From Tritrichomonas musculus (taxonomy: Eukaryota; Parabasalia; Tritrichomonadida; Tritrichomonadidae), in assembly GCA_039105265.1 (NCBI GenBank), contig JAPFFF010000017.1, forward strand, positions 3,084,235 through 3,148,234: DNA of 64,000 nucleotides. Direction: 5' to 3'. Position numbers and translations under genes: made by a program. This document shows, piece after piece, positions 56,758 through 64,000 of the stretch (within the stretch, counting starts at the first letter, position 1; each line of letters begins with the position of its first letter). The notes under the pieces are model-generated. The model was not told where the DNA came from and made no database searches. It worked only from the letters and a program-made list of their open reading frames with translations.

Positions 56758-57333
56758 ATGGCATTATCAAAAGCTCGTATATTAAGTAGCGAGAACGATG
56801 CATCAGTTAAGCAGGAACAATCAACCAGTATTAATATAAACATCAAACCAAAGCAACCACAACCAGTTGAATATCCATCAGTACAACCATTACCACAATC
56901 ATCTCAAGCCACAAATTTTACTTTACCTCAGATGAGTGGAGTATATCAATCACAGCTTCCAACAAACAGCGTTTCCCTAGAAAGAGGTATCAGTGATATT
57001 GGAGCTGATATAACAGAACTTGAAACCAAAAACAAATTCCTTGAGTTGTTGTTATCAATCTATGAAACAAACCCAATAAAAGTCAATGATTTATTAATTT
57101 GTCATTCAAATACATTAATGGAGCTCATCAAATTACTAACACAAGCTGATAAAGTTGAATTGATTGTCAATGATGATTGTGCGTGTAATGGTTGCGTTTC
57201 TCATTCCAAATATCTTTTAATTGATAGGATATTGGTGTACAAAAATAATGAATCAAATGACTTGAAATACAAATATAATAACATTTATACCGAACTCATT
57301 AGACACAACATTTCATTAAAAACATGTATTTAA
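56758..57333 (+). CDS. 191-aa protein with Cys cluster
   Basis: Near-copy of the P2 protein. The cluster DDCACNGC is kept, with H replacing R after VS (VSHSKYLLIDR). It is followed after 10 bp by the microprotein. Confidence 0.7.
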   Translation: MALSKARILSSENDASVKQEQSTSININIKPKQPQPVEYPSVQPLPQSSQATNFTLPQMSGVYQSQLPTNSVSLERGISDIGADITELETKNKFLELLLSIYETNPIKVNDLLICHSNTLMELIKLLTQADKVELIVNDDCACNGCVSHSKYLLIDRILVYKNNESNDLKYKYNNIYTELIRHNISLKTCI

Positions 57334-57343
57334 AAACTAATAA

Positions 57344-57475
57344 ATGATATATGAAATATTAGTTGTTTCATTATTAACAGGTTTATTTTTAGTGAAGATT
57401 GTTGAACTATCATTAATGATGCCAGACAAAGAACCAGAACTCAGTGAAGAGATAAGAACAAAAATGTATTCATGA
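57344..57475 (+). CDS. 43-aa single-pass membrane microprotein
   Basis: Third copy of the MIYEILVV... frame, with the same length and TGA stop. Substitutions relative to P2 are conservative. Confidence 0.62.
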   Translation: MIYEILVVSLLTGLFLVKIVELSLMMPDKEPELSEEIRTKMYS

Positions 57476-57499
57476 AGAGCTTTAACGAAAACTAAAGAA

Positions 57500-58414
57500 A
57501 TGAAACGTTTCATGAAACCCACTCAGTTTAATTATAAAGAGGTTTTATTTTCTAATAGCTCTGATTATGATGATGACCAAATGAGTTTTGCATTTGAATA
57601 TGAATCATTCAAGCCAACAGTTAATGAAACAACATTTAATATTGATGATGAGATGAATAAAGCATATCAACGCAATGAATCAAAAATAAAAAACGAATCA
57701 ATCAGACCAATCGCAAACGGCATTTATTCATATTACAATTCATTGAACATACTCGTTGGTCAGCAAGGTAAAGGAAAGAGTCATATAATGCTACGAGATG
57801 TTATTCAAATGTCTCGAATGAAGAACGCTGGCTTTCATTTAATTGTTTATGTATCACGAAACGGAACAATTAACGATGCTACATTCGAAAGTCAACGCGA
57901 ATTGATACAGCTACCAATAAAAACTGTTGCTGACAGCAATGCTGAAGAGTATCTCAAACAACTTGATTTATATAAAGAATTGTATAACAAATATTCATCA
58001 ACACCAAAAATAGTAATCGATGAAAAGAAGTTAAATGAAATGTTTGAGTTTCTTCATATCAATAAACTAGGTAAACCGAATAAACCGTTAAATACAATCA
58101 TTCTTTGTGAAGACTTCTTGAAATCGAAACTAATTAAATCATCTTATTTTATCAATACCATTAGTCAGCTTCGACACAAGAATCTAATCATATTCGTTAA
58201 CATTCAGTTCTTCAAAGCTTTAACAACAGAATGGAAAAATAATGCAACATCATTCTTCATATTTAGTGGTTATTCACGACAGAAACTTGGCTACATATAT
58301 CAACAAGTTCCATTCCCAATAGAGTTCGAAGAGCTATGGAATCGATACAGAACAATGAAAGCACATCAATTCGTTTTAATCAATGTTCGAACTAATAACC
58401 TTTCATTCATCTAA
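57500..58414 (+). CDS. ATP: Genome-packaging ATPase
   Basis: 304 aa with Walker A GQQGKGKS and Walker B IILCED. It differs from P2 at a handful of residues. Its 3' end overlaps the convergent 153-aa gene by 12 bp. Confidence 0.88.
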   Translation: MKRFMKPTQFNYKEVLFSNSSDYDDDQMSFAFEYESFKPTVNETTFNIDDEMNKAYQRNESKIKNESIRPIANGIYSYYNSLNILVGQQGKGKSHIMLRDVIQMSRMKNAGFHLIVYVSRNGTINDATFESQRELIQLPIKTVADSNAEEYLKQLDLYKELYNKYSSTPKIVIDEKKLNEMFEFLHINKLGKPNKPLNTIILCEDFLKSKLIKSSYFINTISQLRHKNLIIFVNIQFFKALTTEWKNNATSFFIFSGYSRQKLGYIYQQVPFPIEFEELWNRYRTMKAHQFVLINVRTNNLSFI

Positions 58415-58864
58415 TACAATTTGTTGTTGAACGCCAACAAACAGCTGTGGTGTATTGATATTATATTTTTGACTAATTTGTTCAATCAATTCCTTTGTTT
58501 TCTTATCTGTTGCTTTCCTTATGCTGTAATTATAATACTTATATTCTTTAAATGATTGCTCTTCATTTGAACCTTCAACGAAGAACTCAATAGATGTTGT
58601 TGATATTCTTCTTCTAACATTTGATGTTAATGTTATATATTCGAGCCCGAGTTCAACAATCTTATCATAATATAATCGTTTGAATTCATTATCTTTGTTC
58701 TTCAATGATATGTATATCACTTTAGATTTATAAGCAGCCTTTCCACAAGGTATTGGATATCTATCACACAGAATTGAGAAATCACATTGTTTGAACTTCT
58801 CTGATTCATCCAACATATCAATCAATGAATTGATGTAATCATAAACCTTTGGAGTACTTGACAT
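58403..58864 (-). CDS. 153-aa conserved protein, unknown
   Basis: Homologue of the P2 152-aa and P5 151-aa proteins. The N-terminus is MSSTPKVYDY, one residue longer. It has the same two conserved cysteines (ILCDRYPIPCG). Confidence 0.7.
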   Translation of the reverse strand: MSSTPKVYDYINSLIDMLDESEKFKQCDFSILCDRYPIPCGKAAYKSKVIYISLKNKDNEFKRLYYDKIVELGLEYITLTSNVRRRISTTSIEFFVEGSNEEQSFKEYKYYNYSIRKATDKKTKELIEQISQKYNINTPQLFVGVQQQIVLDE

Positions 58865-59199
58865 ATCTTTAGAGTGAAATTAAAAAACAAAAAACAAAAA
58901 TAAAAACGTCATCGAAGACATCAACAGTCTCAAAAATAAAGTTCATCAACTTGAGAACGAATTAAATGAGTTGTCCAATAAATGAACATCAATTGATGGT
59001 AATCATTAAATGAGTTCATATTATTTTTATTCATTAGTCGTGTTGACGTGGGGCTTTAGCCTGACGGAAACCGACTCATATATACTACTAAAACAAGTTC
59101 AAAGATGTAAATTCAAAGATGAAGATTCAAAAGTGGCGACCGTCAATCTAGAACATCATCAGGGGGTACAAAAATAAAACATCATTAATGTTGATTCAT
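58865..59199. other. P4 inner terminal region
   Basis: Laid out as in P2. The last codons of the 75-aa gene are at 58914-58985. A GC-island block related to the P5 terminal repeat lies at 59035-59110. One GTGGCGACCGTCAATCT block is at 59133. No complete gene is seen. Confidence 0.7.
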
Positions 59200-59922
59200 T
59201 TAAGCTTGTTCATCATCTTTCTCTTCGGTGAAGTATGTTCGTTTGCGACCTAAATGAGGACGGTTGTTATACCAAAGCCAGTCATTAAATGTTGTTGAAT
59301 ATCTTGTATTCTCATGCTTGTAAAACAATTTTTGTTTAGAGTTTTTATATTCAGTCAGTAGTTCACATCCTTCATCAGCAAAACGTTTCTTCACATAATT
59401 ATGTGTATATCTAATGCATTGCGTCTTGTGTGCTCTATGACATGCCTTCCATTTAGTTGGCTTTGTTTTGTATTCATTACCTTCAAACAAATAGAAAACA
59501 TCAGCTGTTGCAGTGGTATATTTAGATATCAATTCACAACCTTCAGCCTTCATTGATTCTCTCAATTCGTCTTCTTTCTTTTGTCTCTCTTCTTCTTTTT
59601 TCTTTTCTTTATCTTCTTTTGTTAGAACTTTACCGTTCTTCTTCTCATAATTACTATCAATCGGATGCTTCTTGTAAGGGTCTTTATAGAAATCAATTAT
59701 ATGTGCATATCTCACACGTTCAGGGTTTGTTTTTCTGTTAAAGGATGCAAAACCATATAACAACATATTTTCAGGATATCTCAAACAAACACAATCATAT
59801 TCATTAAAGAATTCATCATATTGTTCCTTCGTGGCTGTCATATGTAATAAATCCATTTTTTCACCATTTCCATCAATTCCAGATTTAAAGAGGTCTTTAA
59901 TTGTTCCTGCAACTTGCTTCAT
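59200..59922 (-). CDS. 240-aa terminal-slot protein with three W/H repeat units
   Basis: The first unit at ~28-80 (ATKEQYDEFFNEYDCVCLRYP) matches the P2 119-aa protein. A lysine/glutamate-rich linker follows. Unit two has EGCELISKYTTATADVFYLF, then TKWKACHRAHKTQCIRYTH. Unit three has EGCELLTEYKNSKQKLFYKH, then FNDWLWYNNRPHLGRKR. Units two and three align with the P3 230-aa protein. No family is recognised; nucleic-acid binding is inferred from basic and aromatic spacing. Confidence 0.7.
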   Translation of the reverse strand: MKQVAGTIKDLFKSGIDGNGEKMDLLHMTATKEQYDEFFNEYDCVCLRYPENMLLYGFASFNRKTNPERVRYAHIIDFYKDPYKKHPIDSNYEKKNGKVLTKEDKEKKKEEERQKKEDELRESMKAEGCELISKYTTATADVFYLFEGNEYKTKPTKWKACHRAHKTQCIRYTHNYVKKRFADEGCELLTEYKNSKQKLFYKHENTRYSTTFNDWLWYNNRPHLGRKRTYFTEEKDDEQA

Positions 59923-60058
59923 TTCTCAGGAGATAAAAAACAGGAGAAAAAAAACAGAAGACTAAAAACAGGAGAATGTATAGATTATAATTTTAGATTT
60001 ACGGTTGCCACTTATCAGGAGAATATATAGCCTCTGAGATACCCAACCATATACTACT
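59923..60058. repeat. P4 right terminal sequence
   Basis: It contains about four short direct repeats of the type CAGGAGA followed by A-rich runs (59927-59985, then 60016) and ends CAACCATATACTACT. It shares only the last bases with the P5 and P3 ends. Beyond 60058 the sequence is PolB of P6. Confidence 0.65.
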
Positions 60059-61020
60059 AGCATTATCAAGCGTCCAAAGTGATTCTTGTAAACAAGTTGT
60101 ACAATGATATGATTTTGGAGAATGTTGTATCATAAATGTGTTATCATTTAATTGAGCACCTCCCATATAAGTTTGTGATATAATTGATTGATAAGCCTTA
60201 TTCGCATCACAGATTTTGATTTTAGAGAACTTCTCAGTATTCATTCCATCATATCCATAAGAACCATTCATTGAGATTTTGTAGAACTTCTCATTCGCTA
60301 CGCTCAAGTCGCTTTCAGCGCCATTACCATTTGTTTTGCCAGAGATGATATCTTGACGTTTTTTCATAAATTCATTAACAAATTGATTGAATCCAGTGTG
60401 ACATTCATATTGTGAAACAGATTTGACATCATCGATTACCAATCCATGGTCAAGAAGGAACCAAAGGTAATAATTTGAGAAAACCATGTATTCCCCATTT
60501 GTGTCAAGCAACATTGTTAATTTACGTTCTTCCTTATCGATTGAATTTAAATTGTTTGATTTCATGTAATTGTACATGTATGAACCAATTGTTTCTTCAT
60601 TATTTGTGATATTGATGTTTCGAAATACTGGTGGAAAATTAATGAAATAATTGATTTTTGATTTGGGACAAGATAGTTTCACTTCAGCATAGAAAACATA
60701 ATTTGGTTTATTTGAAAAACGTGATTTTGAAGTTATGATTTTCATACAACGTTCTCGAGATTGTTTATCCTTTACTTCAATCCTTCGAATGAAAGCACCT
60801 GGCATGAACATAATTCCTCCATGGTACTTAATAAATGGATGTGAATTTGATGAAAATGATGAAGGATAAAGTGAATTGAAATCAATTCCAAGAATATGTG
60901 TTTGAACGTTATTTGTATCATACGAGATTACCTTGTTATTAATTCCGTCGTAACGGAATTTGTTGATATGAGTTTCACCTTTGATGTTAACACGATGCAT
61001 TACATTTGATAATCCACCAG
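60059..61020. mobile_element. P6: Polinton fragment between P4 and P7
   Basis: Only part of a PolB gene is visible. Its sequence is closer to P3 than to P4 or P5 (GETHINKFRY, KVKSVSQ-type blocks), so P6 belongs to the third subfamily. P4 and P7 are both inserted in it, making P6 the outermost and oldest layer seen. It is broken by at least these two insertions. Confidence 0.75.
60059..61020 (-). CDS. POLB: P6 PolB, central part
   Basis: About 320 residues cover the polymerase palm start: GGLSNVMHRVNIKGE, DFNSLYPSSFSSN, FINFPPVFRNINI, LWFLLDHGLV and KISMNGSYGYDGMN, ending at SLWTLDNA at the P4 junction. An in-frame GC-rich insert (60293-60325) precedes the KISMNGSYG motif. The frame is also continuous with an ATG inside the P7 terminal repeat on the right. 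Confidence 0.85.
60293..60325. repeat. GC-rich in-frame insertion in P6 PolB
   Basis: The core CGCTACGCTCAAGTCGCTTT ends in CAGCG, with pairing ends CGCT and AGCG. It lies at the same spot as the P5 and P3 insertions but has a different sequence. Confidence 0.6.
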
Positions 61021-61267
61021 AGTAGTAATAGTAGACCGGCTCGACAGGTGATAAAAAAGGGGTATCAAAAGGGGTAGGGTTAAAATACATATTTTAAGTT
61101 GACGATAGACACTTTTGAATTTACATCTTTGAACTTGTTTAGTAGTATATATCAGTCGGTTTCCGTCAGGTGAAGCCCGCCGTCAACACGACTAATGAAC
61201 AAAAATAACACAACTCAAAAAATCGAACTTTCAAAAATTTTTTATTTTTTTATCAGCAATTTATAAA

Positions 61268-61546
61268 ATGTCAAACCAAGCCGAAGCTGCGAGCACTCGC
61301 TGCCTCCGACAAACGGAGGAACAATTAAGCACCCTCATTAATAGAATCAATAAAAAGCTAAAAGGATGGAGACCTGCATTAAAATACCTCTACGATAATG
61401 ATGATATCATAGATGAAGTACTAAAAGAGATAAATCACTTTATTAAACAGCTAAAGAAATTCAACGGTAGCTGCGAACACTCGCTGCCTCCGACGAACGG
61501 AGGACCTGCTGAATTAATAGCTGAACTTGAAGAACTCATTTATTAG
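61268..61546 (+). CDS. 92-aa terminal-repeat protein
   Basis: Identical to both P5 copies, including the two mini-repeat units at 61285-61319 and 61469-61503. Confidence 0.65.
   Translation: MSNQAEAASTRCLRQTEEQLSTLINRINKKLKGWRPALKYLYDNDDIIDEVLKEINHFIKQLKKFNGSCEHSLPPTNGGPAELIAELEELIY
61285..61319. repeat. GC-rich palindromic mini-repeat, unit 1
   Basis: Same as 27491-27525. Confidence 0.8.
61469..61503. repeat. GC-rich palindromic mini-repeat, unit 2
   Basis: Same as 27675-27709. Confidence 0.8.
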
Positions 61547-61763
61547 ACAATTCATTTAATTCATTCTCAAGCTGATGAACTTTATTTTTGAGGCTGTTGA
61601 TGTCTTCAATAAGAGACTCACGAACGGCAAGACCGTCAGAGCCAAGCATTCCCGATTTGATATTGTTGAGATATTGTTTGTAATCATAACACTTTTCTTT
61701 CAATCCTCGTTTGATACGTTTTAATTCAGGAATTTCTTTCTTGTATTCTGTTAGTTCACTCAT
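61536..61763 (-). CDS. 75-aa coiled-coil protein
   Basis: Identical to the P5 copy. It overlaps the 92-aa gene 3' end by 11 bp and is divergent from the 77-aa gene across the 14-bp palindrome. Confidence 0.65.
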   Translation of the reverse strand: MSELTEYKKEIPELKRIKRGLKEKCYDYKQYLNNIKSGMLGSDGLAVRESLIEDINSLKNKVHQLENELNELSNK

Positions 61764-61777
61764 TTAATAACAATTAA

Positions 61778-62011
61778 ATGTCTGTTATTAATCAAATGAG
61801 AACCGTTCATGATGATAAACACAAAAACTATTTTGATAGATTACAATTAACGATGCAAAAGAATAGAACAAAAATAAACTCAGCTCCGACAGTGAAATGT
61901 TATAATGAAAAAGGTAATGTATTTCATGAACCACAGCCAAAAACGACTAAATCATTAAATCATCATGATTCACTTAATCATTCTGTGGTTGTCAGGAGCA
62001 ACAACATTTAA
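61778..62011 (+). CDS. 77-aa small basic protein
   Basis: Identical to the P5 copy, with the 42-bp overlap with the 176-aa gene retained. Confidence 0.6.
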   Translation: MSVINQMRTVHDDKHKNYFDRLQLTMQKNRTKINSAPTVKCYNEKGNVFHEPQPKTTKSLNHHDSLNHSVVVRSNNI

Positions 62012-62500
62012 TACATATTCATTAATGACTTTTGATTGCTGATCAACAACATTTGAAAGCTTATTGATATGTTCTTCAAGTATTTTATTTTTATCGATGA
62101 GCTGTTTAATGATGATATCAACGTGAATCAACTTACTGTCAAACAAATCGCGAAGTTCATCGGTTTTGGAAGATATAACATCAACTGTTTCTCTCAGAAT
62201 AATAATATCAGCGGTGATATTGTCATTCTCAAGTGTTTTAGTGATTGTATTCCCGACTTTCTTCAAATAAATGTCTCCGTCACATCGTTTTCCTTCTTTG
62301 CAATTACGTTTAGTTATTTTGTATTCATTTCCGTCATTAGTGATGATTTTATAAATCTTGTTCAAATAGTTTGTCGTTTGTGATTTCATTTGATCAATAT
62401 TTTTATGACAGAACAAATCGAATTCTTCAAGTGATTTAAATACTTTAACTTCATTTCTGTTTTCATTTATTATTTTAACTTCATTGATGTTTTCATTCAT
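61970..62500 (-). CDS. 176-aa coiled-coil protein
   Basis: Identical to the P5 copy, including ETVDVISS, which separates P5 and P7 from P1. Confidence 0.75.
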   Translation of the reverse strand: MNENINEVKIINENRNEVKVFKSLEEFDLFCHKNIDQMKSQTTNYLNKIYKIITNDGNEYKITKRNCKEGKRCDGDIYLKKVGNTITKTLENDNITADIIILRETVDVISSKTDELRDLFDSKLIHVDIIIKQLIDKNKILEEHINKLSNVVDQQSKVINEYVLNVVAPDNHRMIK

Positions 62501-62532
62501 TTGAGTTTATGATAAAACGTTTATAGATATCA

Positions 62533-62784
62533 TTAAACTTTATCTAATATTGACTTTCCGACCGTTCCAACTCGACCTACCGTACTTAAACCTGTATCAA
62601 TAGTGTCAATAACTTGACCGACGCCTGGAATGAATTTCGTTATCGGTTTAACTTTATCGATAATCTGTTTTCCGACATCAACGACTTTAGGAATGTTATC
62701 AACAATCTTTGTTGCTACGTCTTTGATTTTGTTTCCGAACTTCTTGAAACCGTTCTTTATCTTATTGAATATGCCTATACCCAT
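62533..62784 (-). CDS. 83-aa amphipathic virion peptide candidate
   Basis: Identical to the P5 copy (TGLSTVGRVG). It is divergent from the capsid gene. Confidence 0.7.
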   Translation of the reverse strand: MGIGIFNKIKNGFKKFGNKIKDVATKIVDNIPKVVDVGKQIIDKVKPITKFIPGVGQVIDTIDTGLSTVGRVGTVGKSILDKV

Positions 62785-62836
62785 TTAAAGAGTAAATAAA
62801 AGAGATAATATATTGATTCTTTTTATTAAATCATAA

Positions 62837-64000
62837 ATGTTATATCGTAATGAGAGATCACATAACCATCAAATCGAAACAGGAAATGTATTGCATGCAT
62901 TTGAAGAGATGCGTCATATGATTAACGTTAATGACGGAACACGTTCATTTTCATTCAGAACTGTTGACTGTCATGATCAGCCCGCACCGTTTACAGCAGG
63001 TCAATACTCACAAATCAGTTTAACTCATCCTGATCATTTCATAAGTGATGTTGACAAAGGATTTCTGACATTTCATGTCAAACTAGATTTACAGTTGAAT
63101 ACCGATCTTGATAAATTGCGAACCATTGAAGACCCTCAACACTTCTACAAACTGTTTGTCGGCTTCAAATCATCAAATCAGTTGTTCGATCGTTTAGAGA
63201 TTCTACATAATAATGTTAATGTCGGATATCAACAGAATGAATGTGTTCGTGAAGGTTTCTTATATTCTGCACTTAAACCAGAAACAGAAAAGAAAAGACG
63301 TAGATTCGTTCATTCTTTATGGGAAAATGTAAGTCAATATTCACAAACAATGGCAGGAACGTATGTAAATCTGATGAATTTCAAAGAGAACGGAAGAGCA
63401 CAAGTTGAATTTGATTTAAACCTTCCGTTTGATGACTTACTAGCATTACAGGCATTTGATCTGTTCCCTAACGGAATCATCGGTGATTTATCAATTCGTT
63501 TTCAAGTCAGCCCCGCCGGTCTTGTTTGGGCTGTTATTGATCCGTATGTAGTTGCTGAAACAAAAGCATTTCTCGAAGATGATGAATCTGTTTCTGCTGA
63601 ATCATTAGATAAACTTCGTGATTTAAAGGTTCGCGGTAAACTTAAACGTCAATTCACACAAATCGGTAATGAAGCAACCATTCCTTCCGTGTTTGATCAA
63701 ACACTTACAATCAAATATCAAAGAATACATGCAGGTAATCCTGTTGAGGAAGATGAAACACCAAAAGAAGTTGTATTTCATTACACAACTGATGATTATG
63801 AGAAGTTTCATGTGAAAGAGTCTGATGTTAATAAAGGATCGTTTGCAGAAATGATAGCATCAAATAATCCCGATGCTCCGTTGGCTCCGGGCGATGTTGT
63901 TAAAATCTTAGAAACAAAACATAAAGACATTGAATATTCAAACGGTGTTGCAACATTGACCTGCAATCAAATGACAATCACTCTTTGCAAATCAAACATG
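62837..64000 (+). CDS. MCP: Major capsid protein, N-terminal part (runs off right edge)
   Basis: The frame is open for ~388 codons to the window edge. It matches P5 at the positions that distinguish P5 from P1 (GSFAEMIASNNPD). Confidence 0.78.
   Translation, partial: MLYRNERSHNHQIETGNVLHAFEEMRHMINVNDGTRSFSFRTVDCHDQPAPFTAGQYSQISLTHPDHFISDVDKGFLTFHVKLDLQLNTDLDKLRTIEDPQHFYKLFVGFKSSNQLFDRLEILHNNVNVGYQQNECVREGFLYSALKPETEKKRRRFVHSLWENVSQYSQTMAGTYVNLMNFKENGRAQVEFDLNLPFDDLLALQAFDLFPNGIIGDLSIRFQVSPAGLVWAVIDPYVVAETKAFLEDDESVSAESLDKLRDLKVRGKLKRQFTQIGNEATIPSVFDQTLTIKYQRIHAGNPVEEDETPKEVVFHYTTDDYEKFHVKESDVNKGSFAEMIASNNPDAPLAPGDVVKILETKHKDIEYSNGVATLTCNQMTITLCKSNM

Larger units (their letters stand above)
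26210..60058. mobile_element. P4: Polinton split by P5 (P4 parts 26210-27226 and 49436-60058)
   Basis: The order is fibre (split), KilA-N protein, PolB, 167-aa, 81-aa, 191-aa, 43-aa, ATPase, 153-aa, terminal gene and right end. P3 sits in the 5' part of its fibre gene and P5 further along, the latter with a TGCCTG duplication. The right end at 60058 (...ATATACTACT) abuts P6's PolB gene. It is broken by these two insertions; the visible right half otherwise looks whole. The close match to P2 indicates a subfamily active in the fairly recent past. Confidence 0.85.
61021..61590. repeat. P7 left terminal inverted repeat
   Basis: It matches P5 27227-27796. The inner boundary is taken from P5, because the other end is outside the window. 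Confidence 0.85.
61021..64000. mobile_element. P7: Polinton, left part (right end outside window)
   Basis: It starts AGTAGTAATAGTAGACCGG, exactly as P5. The terminal repeat, the 92-, 75-, 77-, 176- and 83-aa genes and the capsid gene follow in P5 order with almost no differences seen. The preceding six bases, CACCAG (61015-61020), are the expected target-duplication candidate. The visible part looks whole and very young. Confidence 0.93.

Noticed and set aside
1-64000. Tetrahymena Tlr (ciliate Polinton) origin
   Set aside because: TAA and TAG end the main genes as true stops and are not read as glutamine, which is incompatible with the ciliate code.
1-64000. tRNA or rRNA genes
   Set aside because: No cloverleaf-like or rRNA-like sequence was recognised. 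GC-rich short islands are explained by the mini-repeats and terminal repeats.

Overview
The window looks like one block of nested Polinton (Maverick) elements, with no recognisable host gene, tRNA or rRNA. It is AT-rich, intron-free and densely coding on both strands. TAA, TAG and TGA all act as ordinary stops, which argues against a ciliate. Stops often run into AATAAA-like strings. Giant Polintons at this density, plus a BspA/DUF285-type repeat domain in one element, fit a parabasalid such as Trichomonas vaginalis. That host assignment is an inference.

I call the elements P1-P7. P1 (1-9682) runs off the left edge and its right end lies inside the DNA polymerase gene of P2. P2 (9683 to about 13692) ends inside the capsid gene of P3. 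P3 (about 13693-26209) belongs to a more diverged family and ends inside the fibre gene of P4. P4 (26210-27226 and 49436-60058) is split by P5 and ends inside the polymerase gene of P6. P5 (27227-49435) is a complete 22.2-kb element with 570-bp terminal inverted repeats (TIRs) and a 6-bp target duplication (TGCCTG). P6 is seen only as a polymerase fragment (60059-61020), which is also hit by P7 (61021 to the right edge). P1, P5 and P7 are nearly identical and therefore young. P2 and P4 form a second subfamily, and P3 and P6 a third.

The P5 gene order is: TIR, with a 92-aa gene inside it; four small genes (75, 77, 176 and 83 aa); major capsid protein; integrase; a 116-aa conserved protein; a 320-aa basic-tailed protein; an 835-aa protein; a fibre-like protein; an accessory slot; protein-primed-type family B DNA polymerase (PolB); three or four small genes; packaging ATPase; a 151-aa protein; TIR. 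PolB and integrase would handle replication and insertion. Capsid, ATPase and fibre indicate a virion-forming lifestyle, at least ancestrally. The slot between fibre and PolB differs by element: a 354-aa gene plus an HNH nuclease in P5, a KilA-N protein in P4, and a small helix-turn-helix-like gene in P3.

The observations I rate highest are: (i) GC-rich palindromic mini-repeats of about 30-48 bp inserted in frame into unrelated genes, including an identical 35-bp unit in PolB and in the TIR gene; (ii) cassette-like diversification of the fibre gene, with a BspA/DUF285 domain in P3; (iii) a PolB that carries zinc-finger, possible OTU-like and HNH domains; and (iv) a family of terminal genes with a repeated W/H motif, next to remodelled element ends.
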